Shown: positions 46,490 to 59,639, counted from the first letter of the stretch. The stretch: 64,000 nucleotides of DNA from Erythrophleum ivorense (GCA_026724425.1 JAIUCV010000018.1:4666942-4730941); one strand, 5' to 3'. Program-made: numbers and translations. Notes: generated by a model from the sequence alone, not told the origin.

Positions 46490-49015
46490 ATTTGACCCGA
46501 GACATGTTATCTATCCAAGTTTAGAAGACAAGTCATTGTTGTATTTGCAGACTAGACATGTCTCTCAAGCTATGTGGTTGAATAAGGTATATTATTGATG
46601 TATTATAGAAATTGAATTTTTAGCATATGACTATTATATCATTGATAATGGTTCACACTTTTTTCCTCTAATAGCCATATCTTATTTTTTGACTATGTTG
46701 CATTACTCATGGTCCACAATTAGAATCTCCCCCACCAGCCATAATACTACATCGTAGAGCTGCTAGCTTTTTTAAGGTGTCTCAACTCGCAGCAGTTGAC
46801 TTTGATACTTCCCTTATTTCAGCACTTATTGAGCGATGGCAATTAGAGACACATACTTTCCATACCACCCAAAGTGAGTGTACCATTACACTACAGGATG
46901 TGGCAGTGCAGTTAGGTTTTTTGGTGTCAGGTCTCCCTATCATTGGTTCATTAAACTTTAAATGGCAAGGCATTTATGAGATTTTTCTTAGGATTGAGCC
47001 ATTAAAAGAGCAATTTGATAGCTAGAGACTGAACATTACTTGGCTCGCCAACCAATTTGAGGCACTTCTAGAGAATGCAAATGAAAATGACATATTATAT
47101 TTTGCTCGTGCCTACATATTGCGTCTAATAGGTGGGGTTCTTATGCCAGACAAGTCGGGACATAAAGCTCCCTTTATGTACCTAACATTCCTCTAGGACT
47201 TCTATATAGTAAGTCAGTTCAGTTGGAGCTCCGCAGTGCTAGCATACATCTATATAGAGTTGTGTAATGCCATTGATTACAAGGAAATTAACATCAATAA
47301 CTATTTGACATTGCTTCACTTATGGGTATAGGACCAGTTCCCTAGCCTAGCCCCTGAGAGGCCCCCACCTTTAGACTTTCATCTTGATATATATGATGTG
47401 CTCCTTCCACTTGTTTATAGGTATGAACACTATTTTGAGCTGAATGCTTACTGTATAGTTTATATTGTTCATATAATTCAAAATTAACAATTATTTCTTT
47501 TTACATTTTACAGGTGGAGGCGTGTGGCTAGCATCCTCACCCGAGAAAATTAATAATACAATACTACAAAATATTGTTAGACCAAATGAAAGTTGATGAG
47601 ATTTAAAACACTTTTTGTTAGTTTGTTGCATGTTACCTTAGTGATACTATATCCTTACATGTTTTATTTCATTATTTGTAGATTATATAGTGTTCATATG
47701 ATGCAAATGATGTATGCCAATTGATATCTCACTATTGCCTGGTCTTCTCAGATATATGGTTAATATTTGTGCCACTTATTTGCTTCTATATTGTGAAGTG
47801 ACATCATGCTGATTATGTACTCTAACAATTTGGTAGGATGCAACTCATACCTCATGCTTCCTATGATTTAGAAGAGGTCCACAATTAAGGCTCAAAGGCA
47901 AGACCCATTTGGACTAGCAAAAAGAGCATGAGAACTTTGTACACTCATGTTGGATCTGGCAAGATATTTTATCACTTATAGCCATATCATTAGAACTCCT
48001 AAATCGCTCTTCAGAATATATAAAATAGTACTGAAGGGTTATCCGTCGGTAGATCTACCCAATTAGTGGTGTTTAGGTTTTTATAGTAATTTTTAAGGAC
48101 CTAACACAATTATTTTATTTCATTTTTTCATACTTATTACATATATAGCTCTTTCTTTTTTTTTGATAGGCCAATGTAGTTGATTGCTTACAAGTACTTG
48201 CTATGGATGACCCTTTATTTTTAGGGCTCGTTGTGGTCATTGATTGTACTAGCATCCTTGATATACTTAACGAGCATCAAAACATGATGATTTCTCAAGG
48301 TGCTCTTTCTACACCTCAATTGTCTAGGCCATAGTTTGCTCAAAGTTGTACAGCAAAAAGAACTCACGAATTTATGTCTACTAAAGTACACATGGTGGAT
48401 GATCAGCCTTACCGTGATTCTACCGATGGTGTTGGTACTACATCTACGACGCTTAGTCCTTTTTTTCATACATCGACAAAGACGCAGGCCTATCTTAATG
48501 TCGCTAGACCACCTTCTTTCCCAGTGACATAGACACAAGTACACTATTACACTGTGGGTCCATCTTCTTCCATAATGATACAGACCCATACCCATTATGA
48601 CACTGCAAGTCCATCTTCTTCTGTACCACCTGTGCATTTTATTGATTTTAGGGGTGTTAGCTCTCTATTTTATATGCCATGCAGCTTTGTCCCTTTTACA
48701 CCCATATTCTCAAACCAAATAATGTCTATTTTTAGATTTGCATATGATCTTCTGCATACGTTGGATCACAGCAAGCATGATATATTACACCACATCAGCC
48801 AATTCCTTCTGTTCAATCTCCCCTATTGAATGTGAATTTCGTACCTTACCAATAGGTGAAAAATGAAGGAAACAATGATAACGAAAAAGATGAGGACGAA
48901 GATGAGAATGAAAAAGAAGCCAAGGAGGAGGCCGAAGTACATGAAGCAAAAGAAGAACACAATCTTGTCCGACGACGAGGCCGACAATTAAGAACACAAA
49001 CTCAATGTGGCATAG
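46490..49015 (+). pseudogene. Plant mobile domain (PMD) gene, decayed
   Basis: Opens with DPRHVIYPSLEDKSLLYLQ near 46494 and RHVSQAMW, the usual PMD lead-in. An intron is likely at about 46585-46710. The domain follows: LISALIERWQLETHTFH, CTITLQDVAVQLGFLVSGLP (46815-46935), YFARAYILRLIGGVLMPDKS near 47100-47157, and SWSSAVLAYIYIELC near 47224. TAG codons at 47023, 47194 and 47329 lie in the same frame; the third falls where WVWDQFP-like sequence would need Trp. A 93-bp GT-AG intron (47421-47513) splits VYR from WRRVASIL. The distal part ends in an acidic stretch and RRRGRQLRTQTQC near 48975, like other PMD proteins. PMD genes are known in plants both as host genes (MAIN/MAIL type) and inside transposons; the neighbour here suggests the latter. 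Confidence 0.75.
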
Positions 49016-49391
49016 GAAGTTTTTCTTTTAAACATTATATATATATATATATATATTTGGTACCTGTGTATTTATTTTTTAGATCATTATAACATATTAT
49101 AACTATTTCTTTTCACTGATTACAAAATTTAACTTACTTCAATATCGAGTTTAACAATACCTTATAATTGTGATTAATTTCTCATCAAAATTTTTAACAT
49201 TCTTTCTTATTTATCGAGTTTAAAAGAAACCAAATTAAACAATTAACCCTCATTTTCCTAAATTAATTCTATTGCTTTGATGGTAAATAATTTTTTACCT
49301 ATTATAACTATTTTTATTATATAAGTTACTACACCTAAAGAATTTTTTATGAAAACTAATTTCACAATTACATAAAAAAAATTTAGTTTAA

Positions 49392-49422
49392 GGGTCACGG
49401 TTGACCCCCAATCGTGAACCCC
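49392..49422. repeat. Imperfect palindrome 1 (GGTCACG type)
   Basis: GGGTCACGGTTG and, 5 bp later, CAATCGTGAACC pair over 10 of 12 positions. Confidence 0.7.
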
Positions 49423-50059
49423 TTATATATTAAAATAAAAAAATTTAACTCCACTATGAAATAAATTCATATTATAGTTGGAGAAATAAATTATGATTAA
49501 GTATATGACTAAATAACAATTTTAGTATATTATAACTTTTTTGGTACATATTTTAGTTAAAATTTTTATTACCTTAATATTGAGTTCAATAATACTTAAC
49601 AAGTATACTTAATTGCTCGTTAAATTTTTTAAAACTATTACTAATTATCAAGTTTTAAAAAAATTAAAATTTATTTCTTCTAAGAAAATTTTATTTTTCT
49701 TCAATCATTTTATCAAGTTTAAAAGAATTATCATTTAATTTTTCTTAAATAATGGTCTTTCATTTTTTATAAAATAATTTTTTATCTTTTTTCATGTTTA
49801 AATTATTTCACATTTAATTTTTTTAAACTACTTAGCCATTATTTTTTTAAAATATCTTTCATTTTTTATTATTTTTAAATCATTATAATTGATATTTAAA
49901 TTAATTCTTTAATGTATTGACTTATAAAATAATTAACTTAATACACCTAAAAAAATTTAGAAATATTAAAATTTTAAATCTATAAAATTATTTTTAATAT
50001 ATAAAAACAGACAATGATAAATTAAAAGTAAATTTTTGAATTGAAAAAATAATTAAATA

Positions 50060-50085
50060 GGTCACAGTTGCTTGGCAACATGACC
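50060..50085. repeat. Imperfect palindrome 2 (GGTCAC type)
   Basis: GGTCACAGTTGC and GCAACATGACC flank a TTG loop, with matching GGTCA/TGACC and GTTGC/GCAAC blocks. Confidence 0.75.
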
Positions 50086-50111
50086 CATTTAATTAATTTT
50101 TTTTTTCAATT

Positions 50112-50139
50112 GGGTCAAGGTTCTTGTAGAATCGTGACC
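50112..50139. repeat. Imperfect palindrome 3 (GGTCAAG type)
   Basis: GGTCAAGGTTCT and AGAATCGTGACC flank TGT and pair over 10 of 12 positions; same design as the two palindromes upstream. Confidence 0.7.
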
Positions 50140-50934
50140 TTTTTTATTAATAAAAAAAAAATTAGGTGATGTATTCCAAAAATAAAGAATTGCGGTGTAC
50201 ATGAGGAAAATTTATAATTTTTTCCATTGTGCCAGGGTCAAAAAGCCTTAACTTTAAGTTGTCTAAAAAGGAACAAAGAAGTCACCAAATTAAATTCATT
50301 AACAAACTTGACTATTTATGTATTACTTCCTAATTTATCTTACTCTATAAAATAAGAAAACATATAGTAGAATGTTATCTACTCACCTGCACCCAACAGG
50401 GTACTAATATTATCTATCAATCTCCTAACAAATCCTTGAATGTGGGTTTGTCCTCAAATTTACCCATAACTCAAACCACAAACCTTGTCACTTACGGTTT
50501 TAGATTTAATTTATTTAAGTTACAAACTTTTACCACTTAAAGGATGAACACCACAATTATAATCTCGAGCACAAGCAACATACATAGCAATATCAAGGCT
50601 TATCCTACCCTTGACCGTATTAGGAAAGAACCAGCATTAAGAATGATTGAATTATACTTTTATCCAAATTGGGATCATCTAGTTCTAATTACATCACTAA
50701 TTTACAAAATAGTTTATACTTCATTTTCCTCTTAGCTAATTAAAACTTGCTCGATGAAAAATGCAACATCTGGTTCTTCGAAAATAAGAGAAAATATAAT
50801 AAACGTAACATACGGTTTCTTCATAAACATATGAAATGCACTGGATATAAAAAGAAGTCCTCTAGAGAGAATGATTTGAGGTCAAATAAAATTAGGATAA
50901 AATTTTAAATAATAGAAAATGAGGATCTAAAGTC

Positions 50935-53900
50935 TGAGATGTCCGAAAATCAAAGCTTGAGTAATTCAATGTTTGTAATTTGGGATAATTGTGAAATACT
51001 CATAGGAGGGCTTTTTAAATGGAAAATTTAATCTTTTCGAGGTTCTCAGAGGCTTTGAAAACCATGGGAAGTCCCGGGACAATTAAAACCCCTTCGGTAT
51101 ATGTTTTCTAATGTTAGTTGACTCGAACGTTGACTGGTTCATTCAAGAAGATTTTATGCTCAAATTGAGTGATTCCAAAGATATTTTATAAGTTTAAGAA
51201 TATAAATTTTATGATAGAAAAGATGATTCTAAAAAAGGAGCTAAAACGAAGCTAAAACAAAAATGCCACGTACGCGGGATGTAAACATCATTTTTCATGA
51301 ACAATTTCTCCCCTTTTTGCTTTATATTAGGCGTCCCATTTTCTGGTTCCTTCTAACTGACTTGCTTCATCCAAATAGAAGGAGGTTCTACCCAAACCAA
51401 TCACATAAGAAGAAGCATAAGAGAAGGGAGAAAGAAGCTAAGAAAGGTAGAAAATTTTAAGGAATTTCATGGTTTTCTCTTCTCTAATATTGTTATCCTT
51501 CACTCAAGTTATCTTTCCATGGTTTTGGTGGTTCATATGGATTTGTTTTAGCCTTGGTTCATAGGAGGGAGATTAGGAATCCAAAGAGAAAGCTAAGGCA
51601 ACGAAAGAAGCTTTTGAAGGAAGCTTAAATTCAAGGTAGTTTCTTCTCTTCTATTGGTCCTTCTTCTTCTTGCTTTCTCTTGGATGCCACGGCCAAGAAC
51701 AAAGCCATTATGGGGGAGGAGTTTCTGTCCTAAAACAAGAGAGAATCTTAGGTTTTAGGCCATGGGGAGTTAGAAAATGCAAAGAAATTAGAAGGAAACC
51801 ATGTGAAATTCAAATTAGGAAAGTAAAGAACTCTTGAACACTTTGGAAAAACTAATTTGATTCATGAATTTCCTTGCATGTATGAATGTTTTTTGAGTTT
51901 CTAAGACTCCTAGAAAGCTTCCCAAGTGCCTCTCCCTTCAAGAAAAAATAAAAAACACTATAGGTTCCAAAAGGTGTGTATGTCTCGAGCAAGGCAAGAG
52001 CAATAGGTTAGAGAGTGTTTTAATTGGTTCCAAGCTTGGTTTGGGACTTTATGTGGTGAAAGAAGATGGGAGGAACCCTTAGGAAAAATTTAAAAGCTAT
52101 AAATTGGGAGATGGGACAATGGGTTCCATAATGTAGCCTTAAGAAGAAACTTGTGTCTAAACTCTTGGAAATGAGTTTGTGATAACTTCAAGGAGTCTAA
52201 ATAGAATCAAGAGGTCTAGATATGAGAAGAAAATAGAGCTAAGAACTTGAATTATGATAGTTGCTTTATTAGGCTATTAATGGAACTAATATGAGACCAA
52301 TGAACCAAATGTGTTTCTCAAGTGTGAGTTTAATGCTTTGGCTTGTTCCAAGGGAGTAATTGAGTGTTATTTGTTGTATTTAGGCCAATGAAATCAAGCC
52401 CCATCTAGTTGTGGGTGTGTAGTCAAGAAAGGGAAGGAATAGTCGAGGTTAAAGCTTAAATTTCTACCAAGATAGCTCTCTCTTCTTTCTCTCATGCATG
52501 CTTGGATGCTTTTTTGTCTTTGAATGTGTGTGCATATATTTAAGCCATGCAATGTGTTTCTAGCAAGTATTTAAATGCCATGGTACCATGTTCCTATGTT
52601 TGTGTATTTGTAAGATGCTTTTATGTAAGTTCTTGGCTTGCTTAAGTGTGGTGAGGCCAAAAGTCCTTTAGTAAATGTGAGAATGAGACAAAAGTCCCTA
52701 AAATTAGGTGAGATAAAACTAAAAGTCTCTAGAAAGAGTGAGACTTAGTCAAAAGTCCCTTATAAGTAGGTGAGGCAATTCCAAAAGTTGCAAAGAGAAT
52801 GGGTGAAGCCAAACCATTGTCTTGGCAAGCTTATATATATTGAGTATGTGTTCTTGAATGAAAGAAATACTTTATGTATGTTCATGATTTTCAAGAAAGC
52901 TATACATGTACTTTTAAACTTGAATTTGCATCCATATTATATGTTTGAAAGGGAGAAGAGCTATTGGGATTCTTAGAATCTCACTCTCCATTCTCTATTA
53001 CCTAACATGTTTAGATGGATCAAAACAGCAAGGAATTGGAAGCCACTACACTTGAAGAAATGGAGGTTGGCAAAGAAGTTGTAAAATACTTGTATTATAG
53101 CTATGTGGATATCAAGTGATGTAGTACAATGATGTATATGATGTATAACCCTTTGAACATGTATGAATGTATGAAAATGTGATGTACATATGAGAATTGG
53201 AAGCAAAGGCATGATATAACATGCTCTTAACAATGAATGGCAAGAATTGTTCATGTATGCTTTGTGTATATCTTAGAGTAGGAGAGTGAGTTTGTGAAAT
53301 CTAGGTTGTTGAACCCTTAAGACATGTTTAGTAGACCATTTTCATGCTTTCCCACATGCCCAAATTGCCCTAGAATAGGTAGAAGTTAAATTGGACCATT
53401 TATGACCCTTTAAGAGACCAAAAATGGGCAATATGCAACCTTATATCAAAATCTATCCAAATGAGCTCTTCTTGACCAAAAATTTGGCATGTATATAGTT
53501 CTTGTCTAGAGCTTTCTAATAAGCTAAAATACATATTATTTGGAACTCTAGAGAATATGTGGTGAATTTCCAAAGTTGGCAAATTTTCATAAATTTGGTT
53601 CTGTCACTATGCAATTGGTCAGAATTTTCATCTCTATCATTCATAAGGCAAATGATATCCAATAACTATGAAATTTTACAAAAAGAAACTAGACATTCAC
53701 AGTGACCTATAGCAATTAGAAGCACCTCAATTGAAGGTTTGTAGAGGGAGAATTATTTTTTTGAAGTTTCAGGTCAATATCAGGGGCATAGTCAGACCTC
53801 AATCACTGTTTCATCAGTTTTCAGGGTCTGATTCTGAATTAATCTAGACTTTTTTTTCCTCTAGTGAACATCTGTAACTTTCCAAATTGGTATATTTTTC

Positions 53901-54434
53901 CTGAATTGGATTTTTCTGGAATTAGTTATGAATTTTTTAAATTTATATCAATAAACTGTATCAGAAATGCTGGGCAAACTAATATATGTCATTTTTCAGT
54001 CATCAAATGTGGTCCAAATGATGTTATTATGGCTTGAAATTATTTTTAGTATAACATTAACATATAGATCTTTCTAGAAAGTTATGGGTTGCTTGATTTT
54101 GATTTTTCTAGAATTAGTTATAATTTTCCAAAGTTACTATCAGTAAATTGAATTCTAGACCTGAGATTGAAACGTGATTTTTTTTGTTTTTGGTTCCAAA
54201 TCCATGATTTATGGAATTATTTGAAATGGTTGTGACTTGTATGGGTAGAGCATGAGTAGAGAATAATATTGGTGAGTTCACAAGGCTCACAAAGACGCAG
54301 AATAAATTTTTAAGCCCCGACGTAATTCAAGAAAATACAATATTTTTATTCCTTTTCTTGGTTTTTCCTTGAATTCACATGAGACCAACCTTGGATATGA
54401 GGATACGAAGCTTAATAAATTATGGTATTACACA
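50935..54434 (+). repeat. Long direct repeat, copy B (Tekay/Del-like LTR)
   Basis: Possible full LTR: it may start at TGAGATGTCCGAAAATC near 50935 and end at GGTATTACACA at 54424-54434, preceded by CTTGAATTCACATGAGACC, a 3' end I associate with Tekay-type LTRs. The segment 52000-54330 aligns with copy A at 42770-45130. No gag or pol follows at 54435, and no 5-bp target-site duplication is evident. Non-coding. Confidence 0.6.
52645..52800 (+). repeat. Minisatellite with CAAAAGTC core, second array
   Basis: Five units of about 31 bp (for example GAGGCCAAAAGTCC and TTAGTCAAAAGTCCC), homologous to the array at 43410-43605. Confidence 0.75.
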
Positions 54435-56172
54435 AAATAGATCCTTTCCCTTAAACTTTTTCCATTACTCTCTCTCATGAAATCTAAAATGTCCAAATTT
54501 TAATTTGGACGTTCTAGATTTAAATTTTATTTTTTAAAGATTAAATATTTTTTATTTAAATTCATAGTTAGAAGATTATTTTTATTCTGTATTTTGCTTT
54601 GTTTTAAAAAAAATTTTGAAATCTTAAAAAAAGTAATAAATTTGGACCATCTAAATTAATTTGAATGGTCCAAATTTGGCAATAGAGAAAGTAATGAAGA
54701 GAGCAATGGAGATGATCCACTGCAACTTGTCCAACTTTCATATAAAATCAACTCTAATTGACCCCCTATGAACCATCCAAACAAGCATAGTTAGAAAGAC
54801 AATAACATTCAATTTAAACCAAATGAAAGTTAAAATTAATTAGACATATTGATTAATTAAAAGCTCTTAAACCTTGAGACCTTCTACCCCTTATTCATCA
54901 TTATGTTCATTATGAGATTCTTGTAGTGTTTTAACTTTGTTCTGAAGAAAACATTAATCTTTGCATATGGCTTAGCATCAAGTTCTTACCAAGACTATGA
55001 TTATGAACTTGCTTAACCTAGGTTGATTCATTCCTTAAATTATTACCCTAAAACTATTTTCAACATTAACTAAATTTAACAAGACTATCACGGCAGATTA
55101 AAGGGAAATGTTAATCTTAGTATAAGCATCTAACTCCAGACTTACATGGCGAAAATGAAGCATAAGACAACTGTTACTAAAATAATCTAAAATTATCATG
55201 TGCCCAGATAATGTTTCCTATAATTAATATATATATATATATATATATGTATATATTGACAGTAAAAGTGTGTGCCAACAATAAAAAAGATAATTTCTTT
55301 GTATCAAGAATTACCTATGCAAGTCCCCCAAATGAGGATAGCATTGAAATTTATAACTATAAAACTTCTTAACCAACCAGATTATTTAATAATTTCATAA
55401 CAAGCATAAGTAAAATTATTAATAATAAATAAATAAATAAATGAGAGCATGACATACTTGAATTGTCAAAAGTCCAAAATCTAGCTACAACCTAACAGCC
55501 TATTAAAGGTATTACTATTAGCACAGCTTGTAACCTATGATAGAATATAAAGTGCAACACACCATTACACAGCATACAAGAAGATTCCAAAATGTTTTAA
55601 CCAGTAAAATTAAGAAATTTCTCATAAACTTTACTACCAAGACCAATAACCCCAATCTTTCCAACTTGAGGACCCATTGGAACAACTAATAGTTCCAAGA
55701 TTTCACTCGACCCGCAGCTCAATCAATGAGCAACATTAAAAACCCAGCAATTCATCAATAACACTGAGTATAAAAGACCACAAAAAAAAAAAGAAAAACC
55801 GAAATTGAAATCTTACCGAGAAAGAAGCAAAACTTAGGCAACTCAAGCTGCACTCAAGTTGAGCTAAATGAATCTGCTTACCTCTATGTTGCCTGATGGA
55901 CTTGTACGCTAAAAATATAAAAGGCATGTTATGTGGAGGGCAGATGCGCAATCTGTGTACATTCCAATTTAAATTTAATATTTAAATTTTATAAATAATT
56001 TTTTATTTTTATATAAAATATTATTTTTTTATAATTGTTAGTTAAAAAATTATTTCTATTTTATATTTTACATCTTATAAAATTAAAAAATTAAAAAAAA
56101 ATATAGATATATATAATATATACCATTCAAATTAAATTGAGAGACGTCCGTAGATGCGCATAGACGCATGTG
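54435..56172. other. AT-rich intergenic DNA
   Basis: Includes an (AT)n tract at about 55227-55248. I see no coding motif or transposon end that I would defend. Confidence 0.5.
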
Positions 56173-57036
56173 GATATGATAAAGTCTGTTTATATGTGAA
56201 ATAGAAAATATATATATATATATATAACATTATATTAATATGATTTTGAATTCTTTAATTTATTTAACCTTACATTAATTTAAAAAATAAAGTAATATTT
56301 AAAAGAAGATAAATACATATGTATGTAAAAAGAAAAGATTATTTAAATTTTCATTGTTTTTATTTTTAAATCATAAAAATATATTATAATATTAGTTATG
56401 AAAATTTTGAGTTGTTTCTTATTAAAAAATATTTTTATTTTAAATTGCATCTAATAAAAATATCTACTTATATTTTATATTTTTTAAATTTGAAACTTGA
56501 AGTTTTTTTAATAAGTTATTATTTCAATAGATGTCAATTCATTATTATAGAAAATAAAAATAAATCAACTTCAACTATTTGAAATTCTTTTTTAAAATAT
56601 CTGATATTTTAAAAAAAATTCAAACATCAAATATTGATTTATTTATTTTTCAATATAACAGATTATGTAATGATTTTTTGAGATAATGATTCATTAAAAA
56701 AAGTTCAAATTTCAAATTTCAAATTGTTAAGAAAATAGAATATGAATAAATACTTTTGTCATGTATTATTTTAAATAAATTTTTTTAACAGAAAATGGCT
56801 CAAAATTCCAATAACTAAAATTAAAAAATATTTTTATGAATTAAAAATAAAAATAATGAAAATTTACATAATTTTTTATTATTATGAACATGCCTATTTA
56901 TATTCTTTTAAATATTATTTTATTTTTAAATTAATGTAAGGTTAAAAAGATTAAAGAATTCAAAAATATATTAAAATAAATGTTATAATTTTTCTTTTCC
57001 TAACCATCATGTCATGTAAACAGACTTTATCATATC
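56173..57036. repeat. Long foldback element, arms about 400 bp
   Basis: Positions 56173-56192 (GATATGATAAAGTCTGTTTA) are the exact reverse complement of 57017-57036. Alignment continues inward through GAATTCTTTAAT and ACCTTACATTAATTTAAAAA-type blocks, TTTTCATT-GTTTTTATTTTTAA, and TTTGAAA-TTGAA near the centre at about 56610. Nearly the whole element is thus two imperfect inverted arms. Non-coding. It may be a MITE-like or Foldback element whose transcript would form a long hairpin. Confidence 0.85.
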
Positions 57037-58474
57037 ATGAATAGACCTAATCATAAGCCGAGAAGCTCGCTCGGCCAAAGAAATATATATATGAGCCCGA
57101 AAAAAAAAAATGAGTCTGTTTTTAAAAAATTCGAATATAAAAAGGGTTGGGTTTAGGTTTTTTTTAAAGCCCGACCCAAATCCAAGTCGGCTCGTACTAT
57201 AATTATCTTTTATATATTATTAATAAATAATATTATTAGAACATTTATTTATAACTATAGAAATAAGTAAAAAAATTATATAACATATATTATTATTATT
57301 ATTGTTACTTTTACTTATTGTACAATATATTATTAGGAATAAATTATAATTCAAATAAAATATATTATTAATAATATTATTATTAAAAAAATTATTATTT
57401 TGAGAGATTTTACTATTATATATATTTCAAGTTATTTCAATTTTTTGTAATTTTTATGAGTTATTTAGAATTTAAAATAAGAATAAAAGTATGCCTAACA
57501 AGTAATGAAATATATATGTATAATATTTAAAATTAAAAAAAGATAACAATATAAAAAAAAATTTGCAAAACGACAAACCCAAGTTTAAAAAATTTATAAA
57601 TTTTTTTATGAGCTTAGCTCGTGATCAGGTTTAATCATAAAGATAAATCTCGACAAATTTACGGGCGATATGATGGCAGGAGTTGATTCAATTTTTTTAA
57701 AAATAAAAAATGCTTTAAAAATAAAAATTATATTTACAACATAAAAAATTTAAATATAAAAAAGTATACTTTAAATTTTTAATATAATTTAAAATTTTAA
57801 ATTATATTTTTTGTTTACAATTAAAATTTTTAAATTTATAATTATAAATTTTATTTTCTAATTAATTTAAAAAGAAAAGTACTGAATAGACATTGTAGTT
57901 TATTGTACGATTGTAGGGATCCATGCTAATCAAATCACATGCCTATTCTGATTTATGTGCACCTCCTCTGTCTTATGTGTGGAAGTCCATCATGCACCAT
58001 ACTTTCTCTGTTTCATGCGTACAAGTCCATCAATCGCCATAGGAGGGAACCTTTGTCACAGTTTCCCTGCTCGGAGGTTTTTTTTAAAATCCTACCATAA
58101 AATTAATTTTTTTTGTTTTGGACAAGAGAAGTCTAATTTTTCATAAAATTTTTTAAAAGAATTTAAGGAAGTTGATACGTCTATTGCTGAATTTTTTAAA
58201 AAATTAAAATAAAAATAAAGAATTTTATTAGACATGATTTTAAATAAAAAGTAGTTTTTAACCCAAAAAAAAAGGTTCAAAATTCCAAATGCGTATCCTT
58301 TCTTGTTCAACTTCTTGACCTTTATGCCCTTTTTATTCTATATGGTCGATCCTCAATATACCTAGAAGTAAAGTGTTTCTTCTCTTCTTAACCCATTTGC
58401 AATGGAATCTAGTTTCTCTGGTTGTGATCTCGACCCTTTAAATAGGAAATTGTACAATTCGAAATGTGCATCTT
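57037..58474. other. AT-rich intergenic DNA with GCCCGACCC-type repeat sequence
   Basis: 57050-57200 contains AAGCCCGACCCAAATCCAAG and related words that usually occur in dispersed plant repeats. The rest is low-complexity AT. No gene seen. Confidence 0.4.
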
Positions 58475-59364
58475 AGAAAAGGATTCCCTCTTTTTTTTTG
58501 CACGACTGCACCGTCATTTTTAGCAAATTCTGGCTGTCCAATTCATCTAACATTTGTCTACATGCCACGTTCCTCTATCGGATATATATATATATATTAG
58601 TGAAAGTTGACAAGAAGCCAAAAATGCATTGCCTTGTGTTTTGCCCCCTTCATTTGGGCGATACCAGGAAGAAGGAATAGAGATGCTTATGCTGTGGAAG
58701 CATGACATGGTGTTCCTGTTTAGATACTTTTACAAGATTTCAATGGAATTTGTTTTTCCTTAAAAAACATAAAATCATATATTTGTGAGTTAGAAATTAG
58801 ATAAATAAACCAATATCAATGCACAACGTACATGGGTTAAAAATAAAATAAAAGCAATGGGGAGCATGTGCTATTCCTTCCTCTAAACAAAGCAAGATCA
58901 TTGATTGTATCTTGAGGCATATAAAATTGAATAATAACAAACAAGTAACAATCCCTTTAAATCTACACGTTTTCAACTATGGCCTTTTCTTAGACATTTT
59001 TAAAGCAAATTTAATTCAAAGTGACATGAGTTTAAGTGAGTAAGGGGGAAAAATCCACCTCTTATTTGTTGTTTAGAAACTCTTCGCATCTTTAAACCTC
59101 TTTTCCCATACATTTGAAATGGAAGCTCCAAGTGAGGAAAAAGGTTTTTTTTTCTCTACTTCTTTCTGGAATGGCTTAGATAAGGGGGCAAAATCAAAGT
59201 GGTTCATTTTTGGCTTCTTTTCAAGAAAAAAAAAAAACAAAAGACAAAAACAAAAATCAACAGAGGGACGTGGCATGTAGACAAATGTTGGATGAATTGG
59301 GTGGCTAGAAATTGCAAGAAATGACAATGCAATTTGTTGGCAAAAATGAGGGGATCCTTTCCAG
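58475..59364. repeat. Inverted repeat, arms about 200 bp, spacer about 470 bp
   Basis: The left arm 58475-58680 and the right arm 59150-59364 are inverted, imperfect copies. Shared blocks read in arm orientation are CCAATTCATC-AACATTTG, TCTACATGCCACGT, AAGAAGCCAAAAATG and TTTTGCCCCCTT. The left arm contains an (AT)n tract. The spacer has no recognisable gene. Confidence 0.8.
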
Positions 59365-59639
59365 TGGATTTCCCAAGAAAAACATTATTGAAACAAAAAC
59401 TTGGAAATGAATGAATAACAAGTAGTTATCCCAACAGCAAACCATGAGTTTAGGAGTCCAATAAGATTAAATTTTTTAACTTAAAATAATCCTAAAAATA
59501 TAATTGAACATTAACATTTGTACAAAAAGTATTATTGGAATATCAAAAAAAATAAAATCATTACTTGACAAATTCATGTGAAAAATAAACAGATACATGA
59601 CATGAATAATGGGACACATGTTTTTTTTTAGTACAACTA

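Larger units (their letters stand above)
49016..50934. other. AT-rich stretch holding three related palindromes
   Basis: Apart from an (AT)n tract at 49039-49057 and the palindromes listed separately, no coding motif is seen. This is where the 3' end of the MULE/PMD element would be expected. Confidence 0.5.

Noticed and set aside
48221..48637. A 138-codon minus-strand frame with repeated Trp/Arg words
   Set aside because: It is the reverse of the Ser/Thr/Pro-rich distal part of the plant mobile domain gene; the repeats are a by-product of that sequence.
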